A DNA stretch of 64,000 nucleotides from positions 3,572,501 to 3,636,500 of the forward strand of contig NZ_JAPEPB010000001.1 in assembly GCF_026340565.1 (NCBI RefSeq), read 5' to 3'. Shown one piece after another: positions 51,247-60,042 of the stretch. Source of the DNA: Kitasatospora sp. NBC_01287. Its GTDB lineage: Bacteria; Actinomycetota; Actinomycetes; Streptomycetales; Streptomycetaceae. Every line of letters begins with the position of its first letter. Within the stretch, counting starts at the first letter, position 1. The notes beneath the pieces were generated by a model. It ran no database searches and was not told the origin of the DNA. It saw nothing but the letters and a program-made list of their open reading frames with translations. The position numbers and the translations under genes were made by a program.

Positions 51247-52892
51247 CGCGCCACCGTCCGGGGCGCGGGCTCCGGCACGCCGAGCGGGATGTCGGGCACC
51301 GCGGCGTCGGCCTCCGGAGCGGCGGGGAGCACCGGCTGCCAGCCGCACCGGTCCACCGCCGTGACCAGTGCCTCCACCATCAGCGGGTCGAACTGGCTGC
51401 CCGCGCAGCGCCGCAGCTCCGTCACCGCCTCCGGCACCGGACGGCCGCGCCGGTAGGAGCGGGTGGAGGTCATGGAGTCGAAGGCGTCGGCCACCGCGAT
51501 GATCCGGGCGAACTCGGGGATCCGCTCACCGGCGAGCCCGTGCGGGTAGCCACGGCCGTCCATCCGCTCGTGGTGGTGCAGGATCCCGCTGTGCGCCTCG
51601 CCCAGGAAGTCGATGCCGCGCACCAGGTCGTGCCCGTACTCGGGGTGCACCTCGACGGCCCGGCGCTCGGCCTCGGTCAGCGGGCCGTTGCGGCGCAGCA
51701 GTTCGGTGGCGACCCCGAGCTTGCCCACGTCGTGCAGGGTGCCGGCGAAGTGCAGGGTGCGCAGCCGCTCGCCGGTCATGCCGAGCTGATCGGCGATCAG
51801 CACCGAGGCCCGGCCGACCCGTTCGCTGTGGCCCCTGGTGTACGCGTCCTTGATCTCCACGGCCTGCACCAGCGCCTCCACGGTGGCCCGGTGGGCGGCC
51901 CGCTCACGGTGGCCCTGGGCGAAGACCCAGGCCGAGACGGAGAGCGGCAGCAGCGCGAGCAGCGCGGCGAAGGCGCCGTACGGGCCCTGCCAGAGCACCG
52001 CCATCATCAGCCCGCCGAGCGCGTGCACGAAGGCGGGCGGCCCCAGCACGGTGAGCGCGCCGCGGGCCAGCTCGGCCGGCGAGCGGCGCTCGGCGAGCAG
52101 CCGGATCCCGGCCACCAGCGCCCCGTTGACCAGGCAGAAGACCAGCACGGCGGCGAGCGCGGGCAGCAGCGCCGCCGGGTAGCGGGAGCCGAGCAGCAGC
52201 CGCGGGCCGCTCAGCAGGTGGAACAGGGCGGCGGCGGGCCAGGCCGCCAGCGCGAACTGGGCGGCGTTCCAGGCCCGGCGCAGCAGTCGCGGCGCACCGG
52301 CCGCGCCGGTCAGCGCGGCCGGCAGGGCGACCAGCGCGGCGGCGGCCGGCGGCAGCATCAGCACCCCGGCGAAGAGCACCGGCAGGAAGGTGTTGGCGCT
52401 CGGCCGCACCGGCTCACGGCCCAGACCCGCGCGCGGGGCCGGCGAGCGGCCCAGCGACCGCAGGACCGACTGCCGCAGTCGGCGGACCAGTCGCAGGCAG
52501 GGGGTGGGCAGCCCCTGGGCGACCGACTCCCAGCAGGCGTGCAGGAAGGCGAGCAGGCCGACCTTGGGCCAGTCCACCGGCCCGCCCAGCCAGCCGGGCA
52601 GCGCCAGCCGGGCGTCGACCCACGGCAACAGCGGCAGCACCGCGAGCAGGGCGGCGCCGAGCACCAGCAGGACGTATCCGAAGGCCGCCGCGGGGAGCCG
52701 CGCCGGCGTCTGCCCAGGGAGCGCGCGGCCCCCGCGATCGACAGCGATCTCAGCCTCCCCAACTCGCCGACAGGCTCGTCTGAGGAGAATAGGGCTCCCC
52801 CGCGGCAGCTGAGCCCGCCAGTGCGCGATACCCGCCGCGCCACGGCCCACACTCACCCGATCGAGTGAGCAAGGGAACTGACGCAGGGTCAC
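51243..52892 (-). CDS. HD-GYP domain membrane protein, candidate c-di-GMP phosphodiesterase
   Basis: A protein of up to 549 residues with about seven helices (from about residue 68 to 320) followed by a canonical HD-GYP domain: TRGHSERVGRAS, LHDVGKLGV, EYGHDLVRG, HHHERMDGRGYP and VADAFDSMTSTRSYR. It should hydrolyse c-di-GMP at the membrane. The start is uncertain: GTG 52892 has no ribosome site and the first ~60 residues are poor in conserved character; GTG 52856 and later starts are possible. Coupled by ATGA to a degenerate partner. Confidence 0.85.
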   Translation of the reverse strand: MTLRQFPCSLDRVSVGRGAAGIAHWRAQLPRGSPILLRRACRRVGEAEIAVDRGGRALPGQTPARLPAAAFGYVLLVLGAALLAVLPLLPWVDARLALPGWLGGPVDWPKVGLLAFLHACWESVAQGLPTPCLRLVRRLRQSVLRSLGRSPAPRAGLGREPVRPSANTFLPVLFAGVLMLPPAAAALVALPAALTGAAGAPRLLRRAWNAAQFALAAWPAAALFHLLSGPRLLLGSRYPAALLPALAAVLVFCLVNGALVAGIRLLAERRSPAELARGALTVLGPPAFVHALGGLMMAVLWQGPYGAFAALLALLPLSVSAWVFAQGHRERAAHRATVEALVQAVEIKDAYTRGHSERVGRASVLIADQLGMTGERLRTLHFAGTLHDVGKLGVATELLRRNGPLTEAERRAVEVHPEYGHDLVRGIDFLGEAHSGILHHHERMDGRGYPHGLAGERIPEFARIIAVADAFDSMTSTRSYRRGRPVPEAVTELRRCAGSQFDPLMVEALVTAVDRCGWQPVLPAAPEADAAVPDIPLGVPEPAPRTVAR

Positions 52893-52944
52893 GTCCCGGG
52901 AAAGCCGACGGGGCCCGGGACGACTCCCGGGCCCCGCTCGCCGA

Positions 52945-53304
52945 CTACTCGGCCGGCGCCGCCGCCGCAGGGCCGGCCAGCACCTCGGCGCCCCCGTGCA
53001 CGGGGGTTCCCGCCGGGTCCACCTCGATCACCGGCTCGCCGGTGCGCTGCCCGGCCCGGATGCTGTCGATCCGGGCCAGCACCTTGCTCCGCAGATCCGA
53101 CGGAGTGTCATCACACCCACAGGACCGCTTGATCAGGGCCTTGATGGCCTGCTCCAGGCCGTACTTCTCCAGGCAGGGCGAGCACTCCTCGAAGTGCTCG
53201 CGCAGCTTGGCGCAGTCGCCCTCGGCCATCTCGTTGTCAAGGAACTCGTAGAGGTGGTCAAGCACCTCGCCGCAGTCCGTGGCGTGCGGACCTCCGCAGC
53301 TCAT
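52945..53304 (-). CDS. rsrA: Zinc-binding redox anti-sigma factor RsrA
   Basis: A 119-residue ZAS-family anti-sigma factor that holds sigma-R until disulfide stress expels its zinc. The sequence starts [20 protein letters not shown]. Conserved Cys3, Cys11, Cys31 and the zinc motif His37-x3-Cys41-x2-Cys44 are present. The usual vicinal pair Cys61-Cys62 is altered to Ser61-Cys62 with an extra Cys64. Its start overlaps the sigR stop as ATGA, ensuring balanced synthesis. Confidence 0.96.
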   Translation of the reverse strand: MSCGGPHATDCGEVLDHLYEFLDNEMAEGDCAKLREHFEECSPCLEKYGLEQAIKALIKRSCGCDDTPSDLRSKVLARIDSIRAGQRTGEPVIEVDPAGTPVHGGAEVLAGPAAAAPAE

Positions 53305-54260
53305 GAGCCCGTGCCTTTCGCCTCGCGCCCAGCCCCGCTGCCGGCCGGGACCAGTCCGCGTTCGCGGGCGTAGTCCTCCAGCATGCCCCGCAGTTGGCGG
53401 CGGCCTCGGTGCAGCCGGGACATCACCGTACCGATGGGGGTCCCCATGATGTCGGCGATCTCTTTGTATGCAAAACCCTCGACGTCCGCGAGGTAGACCG
53501 CGATGCGGAACTCCTCGGGGATCGCCTGCAGGGCGTCCTTCACGTCACTGTCCGGCAGGTGGTCGAGCGCCTGGGTCTCGGCCGAGCGCAGCCCGGTCGA
53601 CATGTGCGACTCGGCACGGGCGAGCTGCCAGTCCTCGATCTCCTCGGCCGCGGTGCGCTGCGGCTCCCGCTGCTTCTTGCGGTACGAGTTGATGAAGGTG
53701 TTGGTCAGGATGCGGTACAGCCAGGCCTTGAGGTTGGTGCCCTCCCGGAACTGGTGGAAGGAGGCGTAGGCCTTGGCGAAGGCCTCCTGCAGCAGGTCCT
53801 CGGCATCGGCCGGGTTGCGGGTCATCCGCAGCGCGGCCGAGTACATCGGGTCCAGGTAGCCCAGCGCGTCACGCTCGAAGCGTGCTCGGCGGGCCTCCTC
53901 GGTCTCCTCCGCGGAGACCCGGAAGGTGTCCTCGCCGATGGCCTCGGCCAGCTCATCACCGCTGATCGGCTCCACCGCCTGGTCGGCGCTGGACGCAGCC
54001 CCGGCAGCGGACGGCTCGGCCGAGTGGTCGGCCCCGGACTGCGGGTCGAACCCGCCCAGGCCCACGTTCGGCTCGTCCTCGGTCGCGACGACCGGACCCA
54101 CCTCCTCGCTGAATCGAGTACGGCTCACCGCGAGCCGACCCGGAAGGGAGGATATCGGGCTCACGGGCTTCTCGCCCGCGACCAGCCACTCGGACCATGG
54201 GAGGAAGGCGCTCTCCGCGCTCCGCTCCTCGGATCGCTCACGGCACGCGATCGAACCCAT
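53301..54260 (-). CDS. sigR: Thiol-oxidative-stress ECF sigma factor SigR
   Basis: A sigma factor of the SigR/SigH(Mtb) ECF group. Region 2 is [20 protein letters not shown] and [20 protein letters not shown]; region 4 is [35 protein letters not shown] (read around EIADIMG). The annotated ATG 54260 gives the long, sigma-R'-like form; GTG 54101 would give a shorter one, 53 residues less. S. coelicolor makes both, the long form from a sigma-R promoter. A perfect sigma-R promoter lies just upstream here. An acidic, Ala-rich insert (about residues 55-110 of the long form) makes it longer than S. coelicolor SigR. Confidence 0.95.
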   Translation of the reverse strand: MGSIACRERSEERSAESAFLPWSEWLVAGEKPVSPISSLPGRLAVSRTRFSEEVGPVVATEDEPNVGLGGFDPQSGADHSAEPSAAGAASSADQAVEPISGDELAEAIGEDTFRVSAEETEEARRARFERDALGYLDPMYSAALRMTRNPADAEDLLQEAFAKAYASFHQFREGTNLKAWLYRILTNTFINSYRKKQREPQRTAAEEIEDWQLARAESHMSTGLRSAETQALDHLPDSDVKDALQAIPEEFRIAVYLADVEGFAYKEIADIMGTPIGTVMSRLHRGRRQLRGMLEDYARERGLVPAGSGAGREAKGTGS

Positions 54261-54302
54261 GTGCGCTGCCTTTCCGCCTGGGGCAATACTGACGAAGGGG
54301 TT

Positions 54303-54328
54303 AACCCGCACCACTGTCCGGACATTCC
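54303..54328 (-). promoter_or_regulatory. Sigma-R-dependent autoregulatory promoter of sigR-rsrA
   Basis: On the minus strand GGAAT (54328-54324) and GTT (54305-54303) are exactly 18 bp apart, matching the sigma-R consensus. The start point would be about 35 nt before the long SigR ATG. Confidence 0.9.
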
Positions 54329-54476
54329 CGGCCGAGCACGGATCCGGCGCCCGCGCCCGGCGCGACGGCCACCGGGGCGACGCCGGTCGGGGCGCCGGCC
54401 GTCGAGGCAACTGCCCTCGGGGCGAAGGCAGTCCGGGGCCGAAGCGGTCCGGGGCGAAAGCACTCCTGGCGACCGC

Positions 54477-54506
54477 GGCCGGGGCGACGGCGGCCGGGGC
54501 GACGGC
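54477..54506. repeat. Two-copy 15-bp tandem repeat at the hydrolase gene end
   Basis: GGCCGGGGCGACGGC occurs twice in tandem, ending 2 bp from the stop codon of the leftward hydrolase gene; a third diverged copy follows. Confidence 0.8.
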
Positions 54507-54508
54507 GC

Positions 54509-55207
54509 TCAGCCGAGCGGCAGGCCGGCCAGCCAGTCCGCCACCGCCGCGCCGATCAGCTCCAGCGCCGCCGGTTGCCCGAGCGGGGCCGACCTGGGCA
54601 GCGCGAAGCCGTGGTTGGCGTACGGCACCGGCACCAGCCGTGGTCCGGCGGGGAACTCGGCGGGCGTACCGAAGCTGTCCTTCTCGCCCTGCACCACCAG
54701 CGTCGGCAGTCCGGCCCCGAGCAGTTCCGCGACCCGGGAGCGCTCCGGCCGGCCGGGCGGGTGCAGCGGGAAGGCGAGCGCCAGCACGGCCACCGCACCG
54801 CTCGCCGCGCCGGTGCGGCAGGCCACCCGGGCGCCCGCGCTGCGTCCGCCGACCACCAGCGGCGGGCCCTCGGCGGCGAGCCGCTCGACGACCGGCAGCC
54901 AGCCGGCGTCCAGCGTCCTCGGCGCGGGGGCCACCTTCTTGCCGGCCACCCGCCAGGGCTGCTCGACCAGCGCCACGGTGATCCCGCGGGCGGGCAGCAC
55001 ACGTGCCAGCGCCACCAGGTCCGGCGCCTCGATCCCGCCTCCGGCACCGTGCCCGAGCCCCAGCACCGCGCGCGGCTCGACGGCCCGGTGCCAGCTGATC
55101 GCGGCCGCCCCGGCAGGGGTCTGCACCAGGGTTCGGCCGGCGGGCCTCGGGCCGGCGGGCACCCGGTCGGCGGGCGGCGGATCGGCGGGCGACGGATCGG
55201 CGGGCAT
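54509..55207 (-). CDS. Alpha/beta hydrolase, TEX30/KANL3-like
   Basis: A 232-residue hydrolase. The oxyanion stretch is [10 protein letters not shown], the nucleophile Ser lies in VGGRSAGAR, the acid in VQGEKDSFG and the His in YANHGFALP, the arrangement of the KANL3/Tex30 dienelactone-hydrolase-like group. Residues 1-25 are Pro/Ala-rich repeats of ADPxP. Start and the preceding SRAP stop overlap (TGATG). Substrate unknown. Confidence 0.85.
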   Translation of the reverse strand: MPADPSPADPPPADRVPAGPRPAGRTLVQTPAGAAAISWHRAVEPRAVLGLGHGAGGGIEAPDLVALARVLPARGITVALVEQPWRVAGKKVAPAPRTLDAGWLPVVERLAAEGPPLVVGGRSAGARVACRTGAASGAVAVLALAFPLHPPGRPERSRVAELLGAGLPTLVVQGEKDSFGTPAEFPAGPRLVPVPYANHGFALPRSAPLGQPAALELIGAAVADWLAGLPLG

Positions 55208-55958
55208 CAGAAGAGCGCTCCCTCGGACTCCGGGGTGGCCGGTGCGGTCAGGCCCGGGTGGTTGTTGCGGATGCTGCCGACCGCCGAGCCGACCGGGGTC
55301 GCCCGGAGCAGTCCGGGCGCCGGGGCGACCAGCATTGCGCGCGCCCGCGCCGAGTCGTCCAGGCCCGGGTCCAGCCAGTCGGCGAAGCTCTCGGGCTGCA
55401 GGAAGAGCGGCATCCGCTCATGGATCGGCGCCAGCAGCGGCTCGGCCTCGGTGGTCACGATGGCGCAGGTGACCAACCAGCCACGGGGATGGTCGGCCGG
55501 CACGGTGCGGTCGCGCCAGAACTCGTAGAGCCCGGCCAGCGCGAGCGGCGCGCCGTCCAGCCGGCTGACGAAGAAGGGCTGCTTGCGGGGCTTGCCGCCG
55601 CTCGCGCTCGGGATCGTCTGCCACTCGTAGTAGCCGTCCACCGGGAGCAGGCAGCGGCGGGCGGCGAAGGCCTGCCGGTAGGCGGGCTTCTCGTGCACCG
55701 TGTCGGCCCGGGCGTTGATCATCTTCACCGCCGTCTCCGGCGACCCCGACCAGGCCGGCACCAGGCCCCAGCGCAGCTGCCGCACCTGGCGCACCGGCTC
55801 GCCACCGCCCTTGGGCACCCGCTCCAGGACCGCCAGGACAGGATCGGTGGGGCCACGTTCCAGCTGGGCGCGGGGGCCTGGGCCGGGTCCCACCGGCTGA
55901 CGCCGAAGAGCTCGACGATGTCCTCAGGATCGGTGCTCGCCGCGAATCGACCACACAT
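55207..55958 (-). pseudogene. SRAP-domain (YedK/HMCES) abasic-site protein gene, frameshifted
   Basis: Two frames together encode an SRAP protein, which cross-links to abasic sites in single-stranded DNA. ATG 55958 opens MCGRFAASTDPED with the catalytic Cys2 and runs to SWNVAP; the rest (TDPVLAVLERV ... GYYEW ... IHERMP) is one frame away. A single missing base near 55847-55854, in a GTGGGGCC run, breaks it; restoring one base gives 250 residues, the family norm. All catalytic elements survive on either side. It may be a sequencing error, a fresh mutation or, less likely, programmed slippage. Confidence 0.85.
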
Positions 55959-56175
55959 GGCTTCAGCCTCCCACGGCCCCGCGGGTCGGCGGCGACCGGA
56001 CCGGGAGCGGCGGGCCGCGCGACACCGCCGCCCGGTGCGGCAGCGGTGGCCGGTGCGGCAGCGGCGCCCGGTCCGGGCGGGAACCGGCGGCCGGCGGGAA
56101 CCGGCGGCTACCCCGCCGCGGTCCTCGCATGGGAGGCTGCTGGCCTCCCCGACCCCCGGCACCACAAGGATGATC

Positions 56176-56883
56176 ATGAACCAGAGCATCGGCGACGTGT
56201 GGCAGCAGGTCGTGGGCACCCAGCCCGACCCGCCGCGCTGGCTGGTGCTCAGCTGCGCCGCGGCCGCGCTGCTGGTGATACTGCCGCGCCCGCTCTGGCG
56301 GCTGAGCCGCAACGTGGTGACCATCGCGCACGAGGGCGGACACGGCCTGGTCGCGCTGCTCACCCGCCGACGGCTGGCGGGCATCCGGCTGCACTCGGAC
56401 ACCTCGGGCCTGACCCTCTCCTACGGCCGGCCCACCGGCCCCGGCATGATCCTCACCGCCGCGGCCGGCTACCTTGCCCCCTCGCTGCTGGGCCTGGGCG
56501 GCGCCGCGCTGCTGGCCACCGGACGGATCACCGCGCTGCTCTGGATCGCGATCGGCCTGCTGGCCGCCATGCTGATCAAGATCAGGAACGTCTTCGGGCT
56601 GCTCTCCGTGGTGCTCACCGGCGGCGCCTTCTTCGTCATCTCCTGGTACGGCAGCGCCCAGTGGCAGGCCGTCTTCGCCTACCTGGGCGTCTGGTTCCTG
56701 CTGCTGGCCGGGGTCCGACCGGTGGTCGAGCTGCAGCGCAAGCGCCGGCTCGGCGAGGCCCGCGACTCGGACGCCGACCAGCTGGCCCGGCTGACCGGGG
56801 TGGGCGCGCTGCTCTGGGTGGCGCTCTTCCTGGTGGTGGCGCTGGCCTGCCTGCTCGCGGGCGGCAGCCAGCTGCTGGGCTGA
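56176..56883 (+). CDS. M50-family membrane metalloprotease-like protein
   Basis: A 235-residue polytopic protein with the zinc motif HEGGH (about residues 52-56: TIAHEGGHGLVALL) within a membrane region and five or six helices overall. It matches the M50B-like group found in actinobacteria, whose substrates are unknown. A second-metal-ligand motif of classic site-2 proteases is not obvious. ATG 56176 has AAGGA 5 nt upstream; ATG 56170 is possible. It is divergent from the SRAP gene. Confidence 0.85.
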   Translation: MNQSIGDVWQQVVGTQPDPPRWLVLSCAAAALLVILPRPLWRLSRNVVTIAHEGGHGLVALLTRRRLAGIRLHSDTSGLTLSYGRPTGPGMILTAAAGYLAPSLLGLGGAALLATGRITALLWIAIGLLAAMLIKIRNVFGLLSVVLTGGAFFVISWYGSAQWQAVFAYLGVWFLLLAGVRPVVELQRKRRLGEARDSDADQLARLTGVGALLWVALFLVVALACLLAGGSQLLG

Positions 56884-56906
56884 GACCGACCGGCGGTCCG
56901 AACCGG

Positions 56907-56933
56907 TTGTCCACAGGGCCGAGGTTGTCCACA
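56907..56933 (+). promoter_or_regulatory. Two consensus DnaA boxes upstream of aroA
   Basis: TTGTCCACA occurs at 56907-56915 and 56925-56933, same strand, 18 bp apart. It equals the streptomycete DnaA-box consensus. No oriC-type cluster or dnaA/dnaN gene is near. Confidence 0.8.
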
Positions 56934-56983
56934 GGCCGGAACGGGCGCCGGACCGCGCGCCGGGCTCCCCCTAAACTGACCGC

Positions 56984-58315
56984 ATGACCGAGACCCCGTG
57001 GCCCGCCCCCGTCGCGACCACCGCAGTCGACGCGACCGTCACCATCCCCGGCTCCAAGTCCGTCACCAACCGGGCGCTGATCCTGGCCGCGCTGGCGGCC
57101 GAGCCCGGCTGGGTGCGCCGGCCGCTGCGCAGCCGGGATTCCCAGCTGATGGCGGACGGGCTGCGCGCGCTCGGCGTCGGCATCGAGGAGCAGGTCAACA
57201 ACTCCTCCGGCGGCACCGGCGGCGGCGAGGCCTGGCGGATCATCCCGGCCACCCAGCTGGCCGGCCCCGCCCAGGTGGACGTGGGCAACGCCGGCACGGT
57301 CATGCGCTTCCTGCCGCCGCTGGCCGCCCTGGCCGACGGCCCCGTCCACTTCGACGGCGACCCGCGCTCCTACGAGCGCCCCCAGCACGGCGTGATCGAC
57401 TCCCTGCGCGCCCTCGGCGCCCGGATCGAGGACGCCGGGCGCGGCGGCTTCCCGCTCACCGTGCACGGCACCGGCGCCCTGGAGGGTGGCGCCGTCGAGC
57501 TGGACGCCTCCGCCTCCTCCCAGTTCGTCAGCGCGCTGCTGCTCTCCGGCGCCCGCTACAACCAGGGCGTGGAGATCCGCAACACCGGCGGCCCGGTCCC
57601 CTCCCTCCCCCACATCCGGATGACGGTCGACATGCTGCGACTGGCCGGCGTCCAGGTCGACGCCCCGGAGGACGGCGGCGAGAAGGACGTCTGGCGGGTC
57701 ACCCCCGGTGCGCTGCGCGGCCGCGACCTGGTGGTCGAGCCCGACCTGTCCAACGCCGCGCCGTTCTTCGCCGCCGCACTGGTCACCGACGGCCGGGTCA
57801 CCGTCCGCGACTGGCCCCGGCACACCACCCAGCCCGGCGACCAGCTGCGCGAGCTCTACACCCGGATGGGCGGCAGCTGCCGCTTCACCGACGAGGGGCT
57901 GGAGTTCACCGGTGGCGGCGCGATCCACGGCATCGAGGCCGACCTGCACGACGTCGGCGAGCTGACCCCGGTGATCGCCGCGGTGGCCGCCCTGGCCGAC
58001 TCGGAGTCCCACCTGTTCGGCATCTCCCACCTGCGCCTGCACGAGACCGACCGGCTGGCCGCGCTGGCCAAGGAGATCAACGCCCTCGGCGGCGAGGTCA
58101 CCGAGACGGAGGACGGCCTGCGGATCCGCCCGCGCCCGCTGCGCGGCGGCGTCTTCCACACCTACGAGGACCACCGGCTGGCCACCGCCGCGGCCGTGCT
58201 CGGGCTCGCGGTGCCCGGCGTCCAGGTGGAGAATGTGGCGACCACCGCGAAGACCTTGCCGGACTTCCCGGCGATGTGGGCCGCACTGCTCGATCCGGCG
58301 GCGGCCGGCAACTGA
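56984..58315 (+). CDS. aroA: 3-phosphoshikimate 1-carboxyvinyltransferase (EPSP synthase)
   Basis: A 443-residue shikimate-pathway enzyme joining shikimate-3-phosphate and phosphoenolpyruvate. Motifs: PGSKSVTNRALILAALA (20-36), VGNAGTVMRFLPPLAAL, DGDPRSYERP, the DASASSQFVSALL substrate loop, and HETDRLAALAKEI. At the glyphosate-sensitive loop it reads GNAGTVMRF where E. coli has GNAGTAMRP. Located close downstream of sigR as in other streptomycetes. Start codon 41 bp after a pair of DnaA boxes begin; ACTGACCGC precedes it without a strong ribosome site. Confidence 0.97.
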   Translation: MTETPWPAPVATTAVDATVTIPGSKSVTNRALILAALAAEPGWVRRPLRSRDSQLMADGLRALGVGIEEQVNNSSGGTGGGEAWRIIPATQLAGPAQVDVGNAGTVMRFLPPLAALADGPVHFDGDPRSYERPQHGVIDSLRALGARIEDAGRGGFPLTVHGTGALEGGAVELDASASSQFVSALLLSGARYNQGVEIRNTGGPVPSLPHIRMTVDMLRLAGVQVDAPEDGGEKDVWRVTPGALRGRDLVVEPDLSNAAPFFAAALVTDGRVTVRDWPRHTTQPGDQLRELYTRMGGSCRFTDEGLEFTGGGAIHGIEADLHDVGELTPVIAAVAALADSESHLFGISHLRLHETDRLAALAKEINALGGEVTETEDGLRIRPRPLRGGVFHTYEDHRLATAAAVLGLAVPGVQVENVATTAKTLPDFPAMWAALLDPAAAGN

Positions 58316-58332
58316 GCGGGAGTACCAGCATC

Positions 58333-59388
58333 ATGCGCCGCTACGGCAAGGACGCCGACGAGGACGACATCCGCAACCGCCCGGGCCGCAAGGGTTCCCG
58401 GCCCCGGACCAGGATCAGGCCCAAGCACGAGGACGCCGCCGAGGCGATGATCCTCACCGTCGACCGCGGGCGGTTGACCTGCCTGGTCGAGGCCGGGACC
58501 AAGCAGGAGCGCGAGGTGCTCGCGATGAAGTCCCGCGAGCTCGGCCGCAAGGGCGTGGTGGTGGGCGACACCGTCAGCCTGGTCGGCGACCTCTCCGGCG
58601 AGGCGGACACACTGGCCCGGATCGTCCGGGTCGAGGAGCGCACCTCGGTGCTGCGCCGCACGGCTGACGACGACGACCCCTACGAGCGGATCGTGGTGGC
58701 CAACGCCGACCAACTGGCCATCGTCACCGCGCTGGCCGATCCCGAGCCGCGCCCCCGGCTGATCGACCGCTGCCTGGTGGCGGCCTACGACGCGGGCATG
58801 ACGCCGCTGCTGGTGCTCACCAAGGCCGATCTGGCCTCGGCCGCACCACTGCTGGAGTCCTACGCCCCGCTCGGCATCGAGTACGTGGTGACCAACCGCG
58901 ACGAGCTGGCCTCCGCCGGCGCGGAGGCGGTCAGGGAGCGGCTGCGCGGCCTGTCCACCGTCTTCATCGGGCACTCCGGGGTCGGCAAGACCACCCTGGT
59001 CAACGCCCTGGTGCCGGAGCACCAGCGGTCCACGGGCCGGGTCAACGCGGTCACCGGGCGCGGCCGGCACACCACGGTCTCCGCGCTCGCGCTGCGGCTG
59101 CCGCCGCCGCCCGGGGCCAAGCCGGGCTCGAAGAAGGCACTGGACCCGGGCTGGGTGATCGACACCCCCGGCTTCCGCTCCTTCGGCCTGTCGCACATCG
59201 ACCCGTCCCGGGTGATCCTCGCCTTCCCCGACCTGGAGCCCGGCACCGCCGACTGCCCGCGCGCCTGCAGCCACGACGAGCCCGACTGCGCGCTGGACGC
59301 CTGGGTCGCCGAGGGCCACGCCGACCCGGCCCGGCTCTACTCGCTGCGCCGGCTGCTGTCGACCAAGGAGGCGCACGAGAGCGACTGA
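58333..59388 (+). CDS. rsgA: Small-subunit ribosome biogenesis GTPase RsgA
   Basis: A 351-residue circularly permuted GTPase that checks late 30S assembly. After a basic N-terminal arm comes an OB-fold (GVVVGDTVSLVGDLS, ERTSVLRR), then G4 (LTKADL), G1 (GHSGVGKTTL), G3 (DTPG) and a C-terminal zinc knuckle (DCPRACSHDEPDCAL). ATG 58333 lies 17 nt after aroA, with GGGAG upstream, so the two are probably cotranscribed. Confidence 0.96.
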   Translation: MRRYGKDADEDDIRNRPGRKGSRPRTRIRPKHEDAAEAMILTVDRGRLTCLVEAGTKQEREVLAMKSRELGRKGVVVGDTVSLVGDLSGEADTLARIVRVEERTSVLRRTADDDDPYERIVVANADQLAIVTALADPEPRPRLIDRCLVAAYDAGMTPLLVLTKADLASAAPLLESYAPLGIEYVVTNRDELASAGAEAVRERLRGLSTVFIGHSGVGKTTLVNALVPEHQRSTGRVNAVTGRGRHTTVSALALRLPPPPGAKPGSKKALDPGWVIDTPGFRSFGLSHIDPSRVILAFPDLEPGTADCPRACSHDEPDCALDAWVAEGHADPARLYSLRRLLSTKEAHESD

Positions 59389-59483
59389 GCGGGGCGCGCG
59401 GCCCGGGCCGCACGTTGCAGGTGTCAGCGCCGCGCTGATTGGTGATCATAAGAAGGTCAACCGATCGCAAAGGAGACGAAGCG

Positions 59484-59807
59484 ATGGCATGGCTCATGGT
59501 GATCGTCGCGGGGCTGCTGGAGACCGGTTTCGCGATCAACCTCAAGCTCAGCCACGGCTTCACCCGCCTCGGCCCCACCATCGCCTTCGCCCTCTTCGCG
59601 CTGAGCAGCTTCGGGCTGCTCACCCTCTCGCTGAAGCACCTGCCGGTCGGCAGCGCCTACGCGGTCTGGACCGGGATCGGCGCGGCGGGCACCGCGATCT
59701 ACGGCATGGTCTGGATGGACGAGAGCTCCTCGGCACTCAAGCTGGTCTCGATCTCCCTGGTCATCGCGGGCGTGGTGGGGCTGCAGCTGAGCGGGTCGGG
59801 ACACTAG
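59484..59807 (+). CDS. Small multidrug resistance transporter, SugE/Gdx-like
   Basis: A 107-residue, four-helix SMR protein. The essential Glu is in [18 protein letters not shown], where the KxSHGF pattern resembles guanidinium exporters (Gdx/SugE) rather than EmrE. It exports guanidinium-like or quaternary cations in exchange for protons as a dimer. ATG 59484 follows AAAGGAGA. No guanidine riboswitch is recognisable in the 95 bp upstream. The stop codon TAG lies in the left arm of a perfect 21-bp palindrome. Confidence 0.88.
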   Translation: MAWLMVIVAGLLETGFAINLKLSHGFTRLGPTIAFALFALSSFGLLTLSLKHLPVGSAYAVWTGIGAAGTAIYGMVWMDESSSALKLVSISLVIAGVVGLQLSGSGH

Positions 59808-59857
59808 GCCGTGTCTGACAATTCGCGGCCCGGCGGGAATTGTCAGACACGGCCTAG
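59804..59857. mobile_element. Perfect 21-bp inverted repeat with CTAG ends, IS-derived mini-element candidate
   Basis: CTAGGCCGTGTCTGACAATTC (59804-59824, first 20 bases CTAGGCCGTGTCTGACAATT) is mirrored exactly at 59837-59857 across a 12-bp loop. GGCCGTGTCTGACAA-type ends are, as I recall, typical of IS5-family elements in streptomycetes, which insert at CTAG/YTAR targets. It would be two terminal repeats with the interior lost. It may equally serve as a strong terminator. Confidence 0.6.
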
Positions 59858-60042
59858 GGCCGGGGTGCCGGGGCGGGGTGCCGGCATGGAGCCGGCATGG
59901 AGCCGGCAACGGCTCTGCCCGAGCCGTTCGGCTTCAGCCTCGACACCAGCGCCTTCCCCGTCCACGAGTAGCCGGCCGTCCTGACCGTCCGCCGAGCGAG
60001 CCGAGCTGTCGATTCACCGGGCGGCTCGCTACTGTTCGACCC

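Noticed and set aside
55207..55893. Intact SRAP protein from the internal start at 55893
   Set aside because: It would lack the catalytic Cys2 and the MCGRF segment, which are present one frame away; a frameshift explains the data better.
56984..58315. Glyphosate-tolerant EPSP synthase
   Set aside because: The active-site loop differs from E. coli (GNAGTVMRF) but sequence alone does not establish tolerance, and this loop may be normal for actinobacteria.
59398..59411. GCGGCCCGGGCCGC palindrome after rsgA
   Set aside because: A 14-bp GC palindrome with no loop is expected by chance at this base composition; not called as a terminator.
59389..59483. Guanidine riboswitch before the SMR exporter
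   Set aside because: Only 95 bp are available and none of the conserved guanidine aptamer motifs is visible.
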